A stretch of 64,000 nucleotides of DNA from Streptomyces fungicidicus (lineage in GTDB: Bacteria; Actinomycetota; Actinomycetes; Streptomycetales; Streptomycetaceae), in contig NZ_CP023407.1 of NCBI RefSeq assembly GCF_003665435.1, positions 5,753,501 to 5,817,500 of the forward strand. Direction: 5' to 3'. The notes beneath the pieces are model-generated. The model did not search any database, was not told where the DNA came from, and saw only the letters and a program-made list of their open reading frames with translations. Below, piece after piece: positions 24,504-35,673 of this stretch. The position numbers and the translations under genes were made by a program. Numbering within the stretch: the first letter of the stretch is position 1; every line of letters starts with the position of its first letter.

Positions 24504-26249
24504 TCATTCCTGCAGCAGCACCACGGCCGACTCACCGGGCAGACGCAGCACCCCGTCCGAGCCCGGCGTCTCCACCGGCTCCCACGCCGCCAGCACACGG
24601 GCGCCGGGGACGCCCAGGGGGATCGCCGCCGGCCGCGCGCCGAGGTTCACGGCGACCCGGACGTCCCCCCGCCGGAAGGCCAGCCAGCGGTGCTCCTCGT
24701 CGAGGGCCACCTTGGTGTCGCCGAGGTCGGGGTCGGTGAGGTCCGGCTGCTCGTGACGCAGGGCGGTCAGCCGCCGGTACCAGGACAGCACCCGCGCATG
24801 GGGCTCGCGTTCCGGCTCCGACCAGTCGAGGCAGGAACGCTCGCGGGTGGCGGGGTCCTGCGGGTCCGGCACGTCCTCCTCGGCCCAGCCGTGCGCCGCG
24901 AACTCCCGGCGCCTGCCGTCGCGCACCGCTTTGGCGAGCACCGGATCGGTGTGGTCGGTGAAGAACTGCCAGGGCGTGCCCGCCGCCCATTCCTCGCCCA
25001 TGAACAGCATGGGCGTGAACGGAGCGGTCAGGGTGAGCGTCGCCGCGCAGGCCAGCAGCCCCGGGGAGACCGACGCGGCCAGCCGGTCCCCCTGGGCGCG
25101 GTTGCCCACCTGGTCGTGGGTCTGGCTGTAGCCGAGCAGCCGGTGCCCGGCCACCCGGTCGCGGTCCAGGGGACGGCCGTGGTGCCGGCCCCGGAAGGCG
25201 GAGTACGTGCCGTCGTGGAAGAACCCGCCGGTGAGCGTCTTGGCGAGAGCCGTGAGCGGGGCACGCGCGAAGTCGGCGTAGTAGCCCTGCGACTCGCCCG
25301 TCAGCGCGGTGTGCAGGGCATGGTGGAAGTCGTCGTTCCACTGGGCGTGCACCCCGAGGCCGCCCTCCGGGCGGGGCGTGATGACCCGGGGGTCGTTGAG
25401 ATCCGACTCGGCGATCAGGAACAGGGGCCGGCCGGTGTCGGCGGCGAGGGCGTCCACCGCCCCGGACAGCTCCTCCAGGAAGTGGCGGGCGCGGGTGTCC
25501 ACCAGCGCGTGCACCGCGTCCAGCCGCAGTCCGTCGATCCGGTAGTCCCGCAGCCAGGCCAGCGCGCTGTCCACCAGGAACGCGCGCACCTCGTCGGAGC
25601 CCGGCGCGTCCAGGTTGACCGCCGCACCCCACGGGGTGTGGTGGGTGTCCGTGAAGTACGGCCCGAACTGCGGCAGATGATTCCCGGACGGCCCCAGGTG
25701 GTTGTGCACCACGTCCAGTACGACGCCGAGCCCGAGCGCGTGCGCCCTGTCGACGAACCGCTTCAGGCCCTCGGGGCCGCCGTACGGCTCGTGCACCGCC
25801 CACAGCGAGACGCCCTCGTACCCCCAGCCGTGCCGGCCCGGGAACGGGCACACCGGCATCAGCTCCACATGCGTCACGCCCAGGTCCACCAGGTGACCGA
25901 GCCGCTCGGCGGCCGCGTCGAAGGTGCCCTCGCGGGTGTACGTGCCCACGTGCAGCTCGTACAGCACCGCGCCGGGCAGCGGGCGCCCGGACCACTCCGC
26001 GCTCCAGGCGAACCGGTCGTGGTCGACGACCGCGCTCTCCCCGTCCGGGCCGTCCGGCTGCCGGCGGGAGCGCGGGTCGGGCAGGACGGGGCCGTCGTCG
26101 AGCGAGAAGCCGTACCGCGAACCGTCCTGCGCCCGCGCCTCCGCCCGCCACCACCCCTCCCGCTCGGGGTCGCGTTCCAACGCGCGCGTGGCGCCGTCGC
26201 ACTGGAGCGTCACTCGGCCGGCCTGTGGTGCCCACACCTCGAACTGCAC
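24504..26249 (-). CDS. treZ: Malto-oligosyltrehalose trehalohydrolase
   Basis: A 581-residue GH13 enzyme that releases trehalose from maltooligosyl-trehalose. An N-terminal CBM48-like domain (QFEVWAPQAGRVTL) is followed by the barrel with DGLRLDAVH (nucleophile Asp), LIAESDLNDP (acid Glu) and SQTHDQVGN (third Asp). The start is GTG 26249 with GAAGGGG upstream. It works after TreX and TreY, encoded at 30703-35377 on the same strand but separated by an unrelated island, so it must have its own promoter. Confidence 0.95.
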   Translation of the reverse strand: MQFEVWAPQAGRVTLQCDGATRALERDPEREGWWRAEARAQDGSRYGFSLDDGPVLPDPRSRRQPDGPDGESAVVDHDRFAWSAEWSGRPLPGAVLYELHVGTYTREGTFDAAAERLGHLVDLGVTHVELMPVCPFPGRHGWGYEGVSLWAVHEPYGGPEGLKRFVDRAHALGLGVVLDVVHNHLGPSGNHLPQFGPYFTDTHHTPWGAAVNLDAPGSDEVRAFLVDSALAWLRDYRIDGLRLDAVHALVDTRARHFLEELSGAVDALAADTGRPLFLIAESDLNDPRVITPRPEGGLGVHAQWNDDFHHALHTALTGESQGYYADFARAPLTALAKTLTGGFFHDGTYSAFRGRHHGRPLDRDRVAGHRLLGYSQTHDQVGNRAQGDRLAASVSPGLLACAATLTLTAPFTPMLFMGEEWAAGTPWQFFTDHTDPVLAKAVRDGRRREFAAHGWAEEDVPDPQDPATRERSCLDWSEPEREPHARVLSWYRRLTALRHEQPDLTDPDLGDTKVALDEEHRWLAFRRGDVRVAVNLGARPAAIPLGVPGARVLAAWEPVETPGSDGVLRLPGESAVVLLQE

Positions 26250-26422
26250 GGACGGTTCCCCTTCGTCTGCTCACCGTGATGTAGTGCGTCCATCGTGCGC
26301 CATGGGAGATCAATTCGCCGGGGGATCCGCCCTTTTGCGGCAGGTGTCGCCGGGCGTCGCGCGTGACGGGCGGTTCCCCGCTTTCTGGACAGCCCGGCCG
26401 TCGCTGACCGACAATCAGCAGC

Positions 26423-26974
26423 GTGACGTCGTCCTTCGAGTTCCACACGTACCCCGCGCGGCTCTCCGACGCGGAGCGCGACAAGGCGCTGAGCGTGCTG
26501 CGGGACGGTGCCGCCATGGGCCGCCTGTCCCACGACACGTTCGTGCGGCGCATGGAACTCGCCCTCGTGGCGCGCCGTTCCGACGAACTCGCCGCGCTCA
26601 TCGCCGACCTTCCGAGGGAAAGCCGCGTCTCGCGCCTGGTCTTCGGCACCGTGGGGGCCGTCTCCGGATTCACCGTGCGGCTGCGCCGCGCCTGGCAGGC
26701 CGAGAAGCTGCCCAAGCTGCTGCTGCCGCACCCGGCGACCGGTCACCCCCTGCGCATAGGGCGCGACCCGGCCAGCGGACTGCGGCTGAGTCACGAGACG
26801 GTCTCCCGCGTGCACGCCGAACTCCACCACCAGGGCGGCCTGTGGGTGCTGCGCGACCTCGGCTCCACCAACGGCACCACGGTGAACGGGCGGCGTGTGG
26901 TGGGCGCGGCCGTCGTACGCGACGGCGACCAGATCGGCTTCGGGCGGATCACCTACCGGCTCTCGGCCCGCTGA
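26423..26974 (+). CDS. DUF1707 and FHA-domain protein
   Basis: A 183-residue soluble protein. DUF1707 (about 12-62; LSDAERDKALSVLRDGAAMGRLSHDTFVRR) is joined by a short linker to an FHA domain (about 105-183) with GRDP, S/RVHAEL and DLGSTNGTTVNGRRV, the phosphothreonine-binding residues. It should bind a Ser/Thr-kinase-phosphorylated partner; no kinase gene is nearby. The start is GTG 26423. There is no ribosome site, and GACAAT (26410-26415) lies 7 nt upstream, so it is probably leaderless. Confidence 0.82.
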   Translation: MTSSFEFHTYPARLSDAERDKALSVLRDGAAMGRLSHDTFVRRMELALVARRSDELAALIADLPRESRVSRLVFGTVGAVSGFTVRLRRAWQAEKLPKLLLPHPATGHPLRIGRDPASGLRLSHETVSRVHAELHHQGGLWVLRDLGSTNGTTVNGRRVVGAAVVRDGDQIGFGRITYRLSAR

Positions 26975-27025
26975 CCCTCCGGGAGCCGACCCGTCAAGGC
27001 CCCGTGTGCGTCACGGTGTTGACGT

Positions 27026-27096
27026 ACCTCCGAAGTCGTGACTGACTGTGCGTACGCCATGCACTCCCGGTGAAACGTCGGCGCCACTTCGGAGGT
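27026..27096 (+). promoter_or_regulatory. Long-range inverted repeat that could mask the M14 ribosome binding site
   Basis: ACCTCCGAAGT (27026-27036) and ACTTCGGAGGT (27086-27096) are perfect 11-bp complementary arms 49 nt apart. The downstream arm contains the GGAGG (27091-27095) of the peptidase start at 27102. If both arms are on one RNA, the Shine-Dalgarno sequence is paired. If transcription starts between the arms, the element acts only as DNA. Confidence 0.5.
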
Positions 27097-27101
27097 GTGC
27101 C

Positions 27102-28445
27102 CTGCCGCCCCTCCTGCGCTATCCGACCGCGGACGAACTGGGCGCGCGGGCCGCCGCCCTCGTCGCCCGGCATCCCCGCGACGCCCGGCTGCGCCGCGTC
27201 GGCGTCTCCCGCGCGGGCAGCCCGCTGTGGCTGCTCGAGGTGGGTCACGGCAGCCGTCAGGCGCTCGTCGTCGCCGGGCCGCACGCCAACGAGCCCGTGG
27301 GCGGCGCCACCGCGCTGCGGGTGGCCGAACGCGCCCTGGCCGACCCCCGGCTCACCGAGGGCGCCGACACCACCTGGAACCTGCTGCTCTGCCTCGACCC
27401 GGACGGCCTGCGCCGCAACGAGCCCTGGCTGACCGGCCCCCGCACCCTCGGCCACCACTTCCGGAACTTCTTCCGGCCGGGCTTCCTGGAACAACCCGAA
27501 TGGCTGCCCGACGGCGCCGACGCCGCCGCGCTGCCCGAGACCCGCGCCCTGCTCGCCGTCCAGGACGAACTGCGGCCCTTCCTCCAGTGCTCCCTGCACG
27601 GCGTCGACATCGGCGGCGGCTTCGTCGAGCTCACCCGCGACCTGCCCGGTCTCGACCGGCGGGTCGCGGGCATCGCCGCCCGGCTCGGTGTCCCGCGCGA
27701 ACTCGGCGCCTACGACGCCCTGTACTGGCCCGGCCTCGGCCCCGCGGTCTACCGCATCCCGCCCCCGCGCCGTCGTGACCTCGCCGCCGCCATCACCGAG
27801 GCCGCCGTCGAGTCGACGTGGTTCCACCCGCACCGGCACGGGACGGTCACCGCGGTCGTCGAGGCGCCGATGTGGGGCGTGACGGCCGTCGCGGACGGGT
27901 CCCCGGCCGCCGACGCGGAGGCGGTGCTGCGGTCCGCCAGCCACGCGCTGCGCCGGGACACCCTGCTGCTGGCCGGGCTGACCGGGCGCGTCCGGCCGCA
28001 TCTCGCCGGTGTGCCGGACGCGGCGCGGCTGCTCGCCCCGGTCGACGACTACCTGCTGGTCTGCCCCGGACTGGCCGACGCGTGGGACCCCGACTGCGGA
28101 AACGATTCTTCGCATCCGTTGCCGCCCATGACCACCGCGCGTCTCACCGCCGTGCGCCTCGCCGGGCTGCGGCTGGTGCTGCGCACCGCGGGGCTGCTGC
28201 ACCAGCTGGTGACGCGCGCCGGGCGCGATCCGGCCGGGGCGCTGCCGGAGCTGGAGCGGCTGATCGACGCGCGGTGCGCCGACTGCCGGGACGGCTTCGG
28301 GGCGCGCTGGATCGCGGTCTCGCGCCAGGCCGAGTACCAGGCGCGGGTGGTGCTCGCCGCGTTCGAGCTGGCGGTGCGCGCGCCCTTCCGTTCGGGTGAG
28401 CCGGGGTGGGGTACCGGGACCGCCGTGCCGATGCACCGGGAATGA
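27102..28445 (+). CDS. M14-family zinc carboxypeptidase-like protein (copy 1)
   Basis: A 447-residue M14-like metallopeptidase or deacylase. GPHANEP supplies the His-x-x-Glu zinc ligands and CSLHGVDIGGG the second His; TVTAVVEAPMWG is the region of the catalytic Glu. There is no signal peptide. The start is uncertain: CTG 27102 has GGAGG six bases upstream and aligns with the paralogue at 29322-30572; GTG 27048 is the alternative, 18 codons longer. It is coupled by ATGA to the inhibitor gene. The substrate is unknown; many such proteins act on peptidoglycan or amide side chains. Confidence 0.8.
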   Translation: MPPLLRYPTADELGARAAALVARHPRDARLRRVGVSRAGSPLWLLEVGHGSRQALVVAGPHANEPVGGATALRVAERALADPRLTEGADTTWNLLLCLDPDGLRRNEPWLTGPRTLGHHFRNFFRPGFLEQPEWLPDGADAAALPETRALLAVQDELRPFLQCSLHGVDIGGGFVELTRDLPGLDRRVAGIAARLGVPRELGAYDALYWPGLGPAVYRIPPPRRRDLAAAITEAAVESTWFHPHRHGTVTAVVEAPMWGVTAVADGSPAADAEAVLRSASHALRRDTLLLAGLTGRVRPHLAGVPDAARLLAPVDDYLLVCPGLADAWDPDCGNDSSHPLPPMTTARLTAVRLAGLRLVLRTAGLLHQLVTRAGRDPAGALPELERLIDARCADCRDGFGARWIAVSRQAEYQARVVLAAFELAVRAPFRSGEPGWGTGTAVPMHRE

Positions 28446-28858
28446 CGCACACCTCACTGAAAGCGGTACGGGCGGGACTGCTCGCCGCCCTCGTCCTGTT
28501 CGCGTGCGCGGTGCCCGCCCGGGCGGCCGGCGGGCCCGGCGAGGACAGCCGGCTGCTGCTCGCGGTCACCCACGGAGAGACGCCGGCCGGCGCGGAGGGC
28601 GGCGTGCTGCTGAGCTGCGATCCGCCGCGGGGGCACCGGCACGCGGCGCGGGCCTGCGCGGAGCTGGCGGCCGTGGACGGACGCATCGGCGACCTGCCCC
28701 CGAGGGAGGACGTCGTGTGCCCGATGGTCTACGCGCCCGTCACCGCACGGGCGAGCGGGGTGTGGCGCGGCCGCGCCGTCGACTACACGGAAACCTTCCC
28801 GAACGCCTGCACGATGACTGCCCGGACGGGCTCGGTGTTCGCACTGGACACCGAGTAG
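28442..28858 (+). CDS. Secreted subtilisin-inhibitor-like (SSI) protein
   Basis: A 138-residue secreted serine-protease inhibitor. A signal peptide of about 28 residues (cleavage near ARAA) precedes a mature SSI domain. CPMVYAPV matches the SSI reactive-site loop CPMVYDPV with P1 Met, and four cysteines suit two disulfides. The C-terminus (SGVWRGRAVDYTETFPNACTM and GSVFAL) is family-typical. ATG 28442 overlaps the peptidase stop, so a secreted inhibitor is translationally coupled to an apparently cytoplasmic metallopeptidase, an unusual pairing. Confidence 0.92.
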   Translation: MTHTSLKAVRAGLLAALVLFACAVPARAAGGPGEDSRLLLAVTHGETPAGAEGGVLLSCDPPRGHRHAARACAELAAVDGRIGDLPPREDVVCPMVYAPVTARASGVWRGRAVDYTETFPNACTMTARTGSVFALDTE

Positions 28859-29321
28859 CAGGTCGGCCGCCCCGCCCAAGGCCGCGACGGGCACGGGCGA
28901 ACGCCGAGCCCGGAACCCGCCCCCGCCGACGACACCCCCCGGCCCATTCGGGCCCGCGGCCCCGACCCGGTGGGGGCCGCCGGTCCGGGTGGGACGCCCG
29001 GGTCCTGACGGCGCCCACCGGCGTGGGCGGCACCGGCGTGCCCGTACCGCGCCCATCGTCCCTGGCGGTACCTGCGGCCCTGCCGACGCCCGCGTGCCTG
29101 GGCGGGGCCCGTCGGTCCGGGCGGTCTCCGCCGGATCGGGCTGCGCCTGTGTGGCCGGGCGGTGCCCGTCGGTCCGGGCTGCGCCTGTGTGGCCGGGGGT
29201 GCCCGTCGGTCCGCCGGTGTTCGCGTGCCTGGGTGGGGTGCACCGGTGGGGGCGTCACCCGCGTGCCAGGGTGGCGGTGGTGCGCTGCTGACGTGTGCGG
29301 CGGCGGACGCCCGGGGTGCGG
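28859..29321. repeat. 463-bp gene-free region with degenerate GC-rich tandem repeats
   Basis: A 38-nt unit beginning GGGCTGCGCCTGTGTGGCC occurs at 29138-29175 and again, one base shorter, at 29176-29212. Fragments (GCCCGTCGGTCC, GCGTGCCTGGG) recur between about 29088 and 29300. Open frames here are Pro/Arg-rich, lack a plausible start and look non-coding. No terminator or RNA gene is recognisable. Its position between the SSI gene (+) and the second M14 gene (-) marks a recombination-prone convergent spacer. Confidence 0.65.
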
Positions 29322-30572
29322 TCAGCCGGACTGTTCGCGGGCGTGGTGGGCCGCGGCCAGGACCGTTCGGGACTGGTGCTCGACCTGCTGGCCGACGGGG
29401 ACCCAGCGGGCGCGGAAACTGGTGGCGAACGCGGCGCTCCAGCGCGCGACCAGGTACTCCAGACGGGCCGCCGCCCGCTCGTCGGTCCCGCTCAGCGCCC
29501 GCCGCAGCATCGCCGCCGCCCTCAGCGGCACCCGGCGCGCGAACGCGTCCACGCTGCCCACGTACGCCCGGGTGCCGTCCGCGGGCGGGGTGCGGACCAG
29601 GTCGGCGGCCAGCCCCGGCACCAGCTCCAGCACCCAGGTGGCCGCCCGCAGCAGCGGGCCGCCCGCGTCCCGGTGTTCCGGCCGCGCGTCCTCCAGTATC
29701 CGCCGCACCTCGTCCGCGTCCCGCAGCAGCCGGTCCGCGAGCAGGCCCATCGCCGCGTGCGGCGCAGGATGCGGCGCCGGGTCGTCGACCAGGTCGCCGG
29801 CCCACATCGGCACCTCGATCACCGCGGTCAGCCCGCCGTACCGGTGGGCGTGGTACCAGGTGCTGTGCCGCGCGTCGTCGGTCAGGCTCGGATAGGCCGG
29901 CGCGGCCTCCGGCGCCGGCATCACATGCACCCCCGGACCGGACGCGGGCCAGCCCGCCGCGTCCGAGGCGCCAGTCTCCACCGGAATGTGCAGCTGCGCG
30001 GCGGACTTGGCGAACGGCTCGGCCAGCCCGGGCACGTCCCTCGTCAGCTGCACCCAGCTGCCGCCCAGATCGGTGCCGTGCAGCGACACCTGCAGATAGG
30101 GCCGCACCTCGTCGATCACCCCGGTCAGGGCGCGGGTCTCGGGCGGCAGCCGGTCGGGCGGCAGCACCGACGGCGCCCACTCCGGCTGCTCCGGCCCCGC
30201 GGGACGGAAGAACCCCAGGTGGTAGTCGTAGAGACTGCGCGGCGACGGCGTCACATGGAGGCTCGCCCCGTCGGGGTCCGCGCACAGCAGGAAGTGCCAC
30301 GACGTGCCGTCGCGCAGCTCCGGTTCCCGGACGGTCCGCCGGGCCAGCGCGAGCAGGGTGCCCCCGCCGGCCGGTTCGTTGGCGTGGGCGCCGGCCACCA
30401 CCAGCACGGCCCGCTCGGCGCGTCCCACGGACAGCAGGTGCAGGGGCCGGCCCGCGCGGGAGACCCCCACCTGCCGCAGGACGCACAGACCGGGCGACCG
30501 GACCGTCAGCGCGCGTGCCGCGGCGACCAGTTCGGCCGGTGTCGGATAGCGCAGCTCAAGCAGCGGACCCAC
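29322..30572 (-). CDS. M14-family zinc carboxypeptidase-like protein (copy 2)
   Basis: A 416-residue paralogue of the protein at 27102-28445: the openings (PLLELRYPTPAEL and PPLLRYPTADEL) and the cores are alike. Zinc motifs are GAHANEP and VSLHGTDLGGS, with LTAVIEVPMWAGD downstream. There is no signal peptide. The start is GTG 30572 after a G-rich stretch. It faces its paralogue across the inhibitor and repeat region and follows treY on the same strand with a 130-bp gap. Substrate unknown. Confidence 0.83.
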   Translation of the reverse strand: MGPLLELRYPTPAELVAAARALTVRSPGLCVLRQVGVSRAGRPLHLLSVGRAERAVLVVAGAHANEPAGGGTLLALARRTVREPELRDGTSWHFLLCADPDGASLHVTPSPRSLYDYHLGFFRPAGPEQPEWAPSVLPPDRLPPETRALTGVIDEVRPYLQVSLHGTDLGGSWVQLTRDVPGLAEPFAKSAAQLHIPVETGASDAAGWPASGPGVHVMPAPEAAPAYPSLTDDARHSTWYHAHRYGGLTAVIEVPMWAGDLVDDPAPHPAPHAAMGLLADRLLRDADEVRRILEDARPEHRDAGGPLLRAATWVLELVPGLAADLVRTPPADGTRAYVGSVDAFARRVPLRAAAMLRRALSGTDERAAARLEYLVARWSAAFATSFRARWVPVGQQVEHQSRTVLAAAHHAREQSG

Positions 30573-30702
30573 CCCCCGTTGTCACCACCCGAATCCGCTG
30601 TGCGCAGTACCCCACGGCCGGAAGGTGGTGTCAAGGGCACGGGGGAGCGCCTGCGGGGGGCGCCCGGGGGCACGCCGCCACCCGCTCCCACGCGCGCCGT
30701 GG

Positions 30703-33060
30703 TCAGTCCGGGATCCGCTCCAGCAGCGCCACCGGCGACCGCTCGAAGAGCTCCTCCAGGGGCGCGTGCCCGCCGAACTCCCGCACCGGCTCCAGCACGT
30801 CGGCCCACCGCCCGGCCGGCAGCGCCAGACGGGTTCCGCGCCAGCCGCCCGCCTCCGCCAGCCGCAGCGACAGCCGGGTCACCGCGGTGAGGACCTCACC
30901 GGAACGCGCGAACGCCAGACAGTGCCCCGCCGCCGGGCCCTCTGCGGTCAGCGGCGCGTACGACGCCGTGTCGCCGAAGGCGGCCGGCCGGCGCGCCCGC
31001 AGCCGCAGCGCGGCCCGCGTCACCGCCTCCTTGCCGCTCCCGTCACCCCCGAACCGCACGGCCCGCCGGTTGTCGGGGTCCACCAGCGCCCGGTACTCGT
31101 GCTCAGTGCCCTGGTACACGTCCGGCACCCCCGGCATCGTCAGGTGGACCAGGGCCGCGCCCCACGCGTTCGCCCGGATGTGCGGCTCCAGCGAGGCGCG
31201 GAACGCCGCCACCCGCTCGCCCGGCACCCCGCACGGGCCCTCCGCCACGAACCGCTCCACCGCCTCCTCGTAGGGCGGCTCCTGCTCCGTCCAGCTCGTG
31301 TACAGCCCCGCCTCCCGCACATGCTTCAGCAGCGCCCCCCGCACCCGCTCCTCCGCGTCCTGTGCCGGGCCCAGCCCGAACACCGTCTGCCAGGCCGCCC
31401 ACGCCAGCTGCGCGTCCGGCGCGCCCCCGCCCCCGCCGCGGGTCACCTCCGCCAGGACGTCCGCCCAGCGCTCCGGGCACTCGGTGAGGACGTGCAGCGC
31501 CGCCCGCACATCGGCACTGCGCTTGGTGTCGTGCGTCGAGACGACCGTCCCGGTCGACGGCCAGTCGCGCTGCACGCGCGCGCAGTACGCGTGGAACCGC
31601 TCGGGGGACACCGCCGGGTCACCCGGGTTCCCGCCCACCTCCGTCGCCGACAGCAGCGGCACATAGCGGTAGAACGCCGTGTCCTCCACGGACTTGGCCC
31701 GCAGCGCCGACGCGGTCTGCGCGAACCGCGTACGGAACTCCACGTACTCCGGCCCGTCCCCGTACCGCCCGAGCACCAGGTCCCGTACGACGTCCACGGC
31801 CCCCGCCTCCTCGGGCACGGCGAAGGCGAGCCGGGCCCCGTCGGCGGCCTCCTCGGTGACGACGCCGGCGGCGTCCACGGAGGAGTAGGGCCGGTACACC
31901 TCCAGCCGGACCAGCAGCTCCTGGAGGGCGGTGCGCAGCGCCCACGGCGCGCGGTCGCGCAGCGCGGGCTCCGGGGAGGCCGCGCACAGCCGGCTCGTCA
32001 CCCGTGTGAGCCGGTCCACCTCGGTGGCCAGCTCGTGCGTGAGCACCTTGTACGCCGCCCGCCGCACCGTGGCGTCCCAGTCCCCGCCCCGGTCCGTCTG
32101 CGGGGCCGCGAACCGCCGGTAGCGGCCCAGCAGCTCCCCGAACCCCGCCGGGTCCGTGAAGAGACCGTCCACGTGCCGCAGGGCGTCGTAGCCGGTGGTG
32201 CCGGCGACCGGCCAGGAGGGGGGCAGCGGCTCCCCGTCGGAGAGGATCTTCTCCACCACCGTCCACCGGCCGCCCGTGGCCTCGTGCAGCCGCCGCAGAT
32301 AGCCGTCGGGGTCGGCGAGCCCGTCGGGGTGGTCGACGCGCAGCCCGTCGATCACCCCCTCCCGGAGCAGCTCCAGGATCTTGCCGTGCGTCGCGTCGAA
32401 CACCTCCGGGTCCTCCACCCGCACCCCGATCAGCTCGGAGATGCTGAAGAACCGCCGGTAGTTGAGCTCGGTCCGGGCCAGCCGCCACCACACGGGGCGG
32501 TACCACTGCGCGTCCAGGAGCCGGGGCAGCGGCAGCCCGGCCGTTCCCTCCCGCAGCGGGAACGCGTGGTCGTAGTAGCGCAGTACGTCGCCGTCGGCCT
32601 CCAGCCGGCCGGCCTCCTCGCCGAACGGGCCGCCGAGCACCGGCAGCAGCACCTGGCCGCCCTGCGCCTCCCAGTCGATGTCGAACCACCGCGCGTACGG
32701 CGACGCCGGGCCCTCGCGCAGCACCTCCCACAGCGCGCGGTTGTGGCGCGGCGACATCGCCATGTGGTTCGGCACGATGTCCACGACCAGCCCGAGACCG
32801 TGCTCCCGCGCGGTGCGCGCCAGCTCCCGCAGCCCCTCCTCGCCGCCCAGCTCCTCGCGCACGCGCGCGTGGTCCACCACGTCGTAGCCGTGCGGCGAGC
32901 CGGGCACGGCCTCCAGGACCGGCGACAGATGCAGATGGGACACGCCGAGCGAGGCCACGTACGGCACGGCGTCCGCCGCCGCGCCGAACGGGAAGCCCGG
33001 CTGCAGCTGCAGCCGGTAGGTGGCCGTGGGCACCGCCGGGTCGCGTTGCTCTGGGGTCAT
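30703..33060 (-). CDS. treY: Malto-oligosyltrehalose synthase
   Basis: A 785-residue GH13 intramolecular transglycosylase that turns the reducing end of maltodextrin into a trehalosyl unit. TATYRLQLQPGFPF opens the barrel; catalytic residues sit in DGLRVDHPDGLADP, TVVEKIL and VVSTHDTKRS. GGAGGAA precedes ATG 33060. It lies downstream of treX with a long hairpin between them, which may reduce read-through. Its product is the substrate of TreZ. Confidence 0.96.
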   Translation of the reverse strand: MTPEQRDPAVPTATYRLQLQPGFPFGAAADAVPYVASLGVSHLHLSPVLEAVPGSPHGYDVVDHARVREELGGEEGLRELARTAREHGLGLVVDIVPNHMAMSPRHNRALWEVLREGPASPYARWFDIDWEAQGGQVLLPVLGGPFGEEAGRLEADGDVLRYYDHAFPLREGTAGLPLPRLLDAQWYRPVWWRLARTELNYRRFFSISELIGVRVEDPEVFDATHGKILELLREGVIDGLRVDHPDGLADPDGYLRRLHEATGGRWTVVEKILSDGEPLPPSWPVAGTTGYDALRHVDGLFTDPAGFGELLGRYRRFAAPQTDRGGDWDATVRRAAYKVLTHELATEVDRLTRVTSRLCAASPEPALRDRAPWALRTALQELLVRLEVYRPYSSVDAAGVVTEEAADGARLAFAVPEEAGAVDVVRDLVLGRYGDGPEYVEFRTRFAQTASALRAKSVEDTAFYRYVPLLSATEVGGNPGDPAVSPERFHAYCARVQRDWPSTGTVVSTHDTKRSADVRAALHVLTECPERWADVLAEVTRGGGGGAPDAQLAWAAWQTVFGLGPAQDAEERVRGALLKHVREAGLYTSWTEQEPPYEEAVERFVAEGPCGVPGERVAAFRASLEPHIRANAWGAALVHLTMPGVPDVYQGTEHEYRALVDPDNRRAVRFGGDGSGKEAVTRAALRLRARRPAAFGDTASYAPLTAEGPAAGHCLAFARSGEVLTAVTRLSLRLAEAGGWRGTRLALPAGRWADVLEPVREFGGHAPLEELFERSPVALLERIPD

Positions 33061-33100
33061 GGGAGTGTTCCTCCGTTCGGGGTGCGGGCGGGTTGTCTCC

Positions 33101-33232
33101 GCCCCCGCCGCCCCTTCCCGTCCCGACTCCTCAAGCGCCGGAGGGGCTGAAGTCAGCCCCTCCGGCGCTTGAGGAGCGGGGGTCCGGGGGCAGCGCCCCC
33201 GGGGGACGGGAACGGGAAGGGGCGGCGGGGGC
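33101..33232. repeat. Nested hairpin repeat between treX and treY
   Basis: The core is a perfect 24-bp inverted repeat (33127-33150 with 33153-33176, 2-nt loop; it contains CTCAAGCGCCGGAGGGGCTG). It is enclosed by a GCCCCCGCCGCCCCTTCCCG arm at 33101 and its complement ending at 33232, plus a small hairpin at 33186-33200. This kind of CTCAAGCGCCGGAGGGGCTGA palindrome is, as I remember, a common dispersed intergenic repeat in Streptomyces. Here it probably terminates treX transcription. Confidence 0.75.
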
Positions 33233-33244
33233 GTCACACCAGGC

Positions 33245-35377
<2,133 letters not shown>

Positions 35378-35673
35378 GGATAGGACTCTTTCAGGTGTGC
35401 GGCGCTTGTGGGACGCCTTGGCTCCGAGTGTCCCCGAGTCTCCCCGAAAGGGCGGGGATCACCTTCTACCCACACCCCTGGCACGCGACCCACCCGTCAC
35501 GGGTCCCGCTATGAAACCGCTCACTCCCGGCCGTCCGCCGGGCGGAACGAACCCGTGATTGCGGGAAGTTGGGAAACGACCCTGTGCATCGGGCTGCACC
35601 GTGCACCGCTGGCGGAGTACTCTCCTTGATCGTCGGGACGGGAGTGCTCGGGGGAGCGGAAGGCGGTGCGCGG

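Noticed and set aside
29138..29212. Tandem repeat considered as CRISPR
   Set aside because: Units are adjacent without unique spacers, and no cas genes are present.
28740..29258. Pro/Arg-rich minus-strand frame in the repeat region
   Set aside because: Low-complexity product of tandem repeats, no ribosome site, overlaps the SSI gene; treated as non-coding.
30625..33150. 841-codon plus-strand frame opposite treY
   Set aside because: Arg/Pro/His-rich shadow; treY on the other strand has all catalytic motifs.
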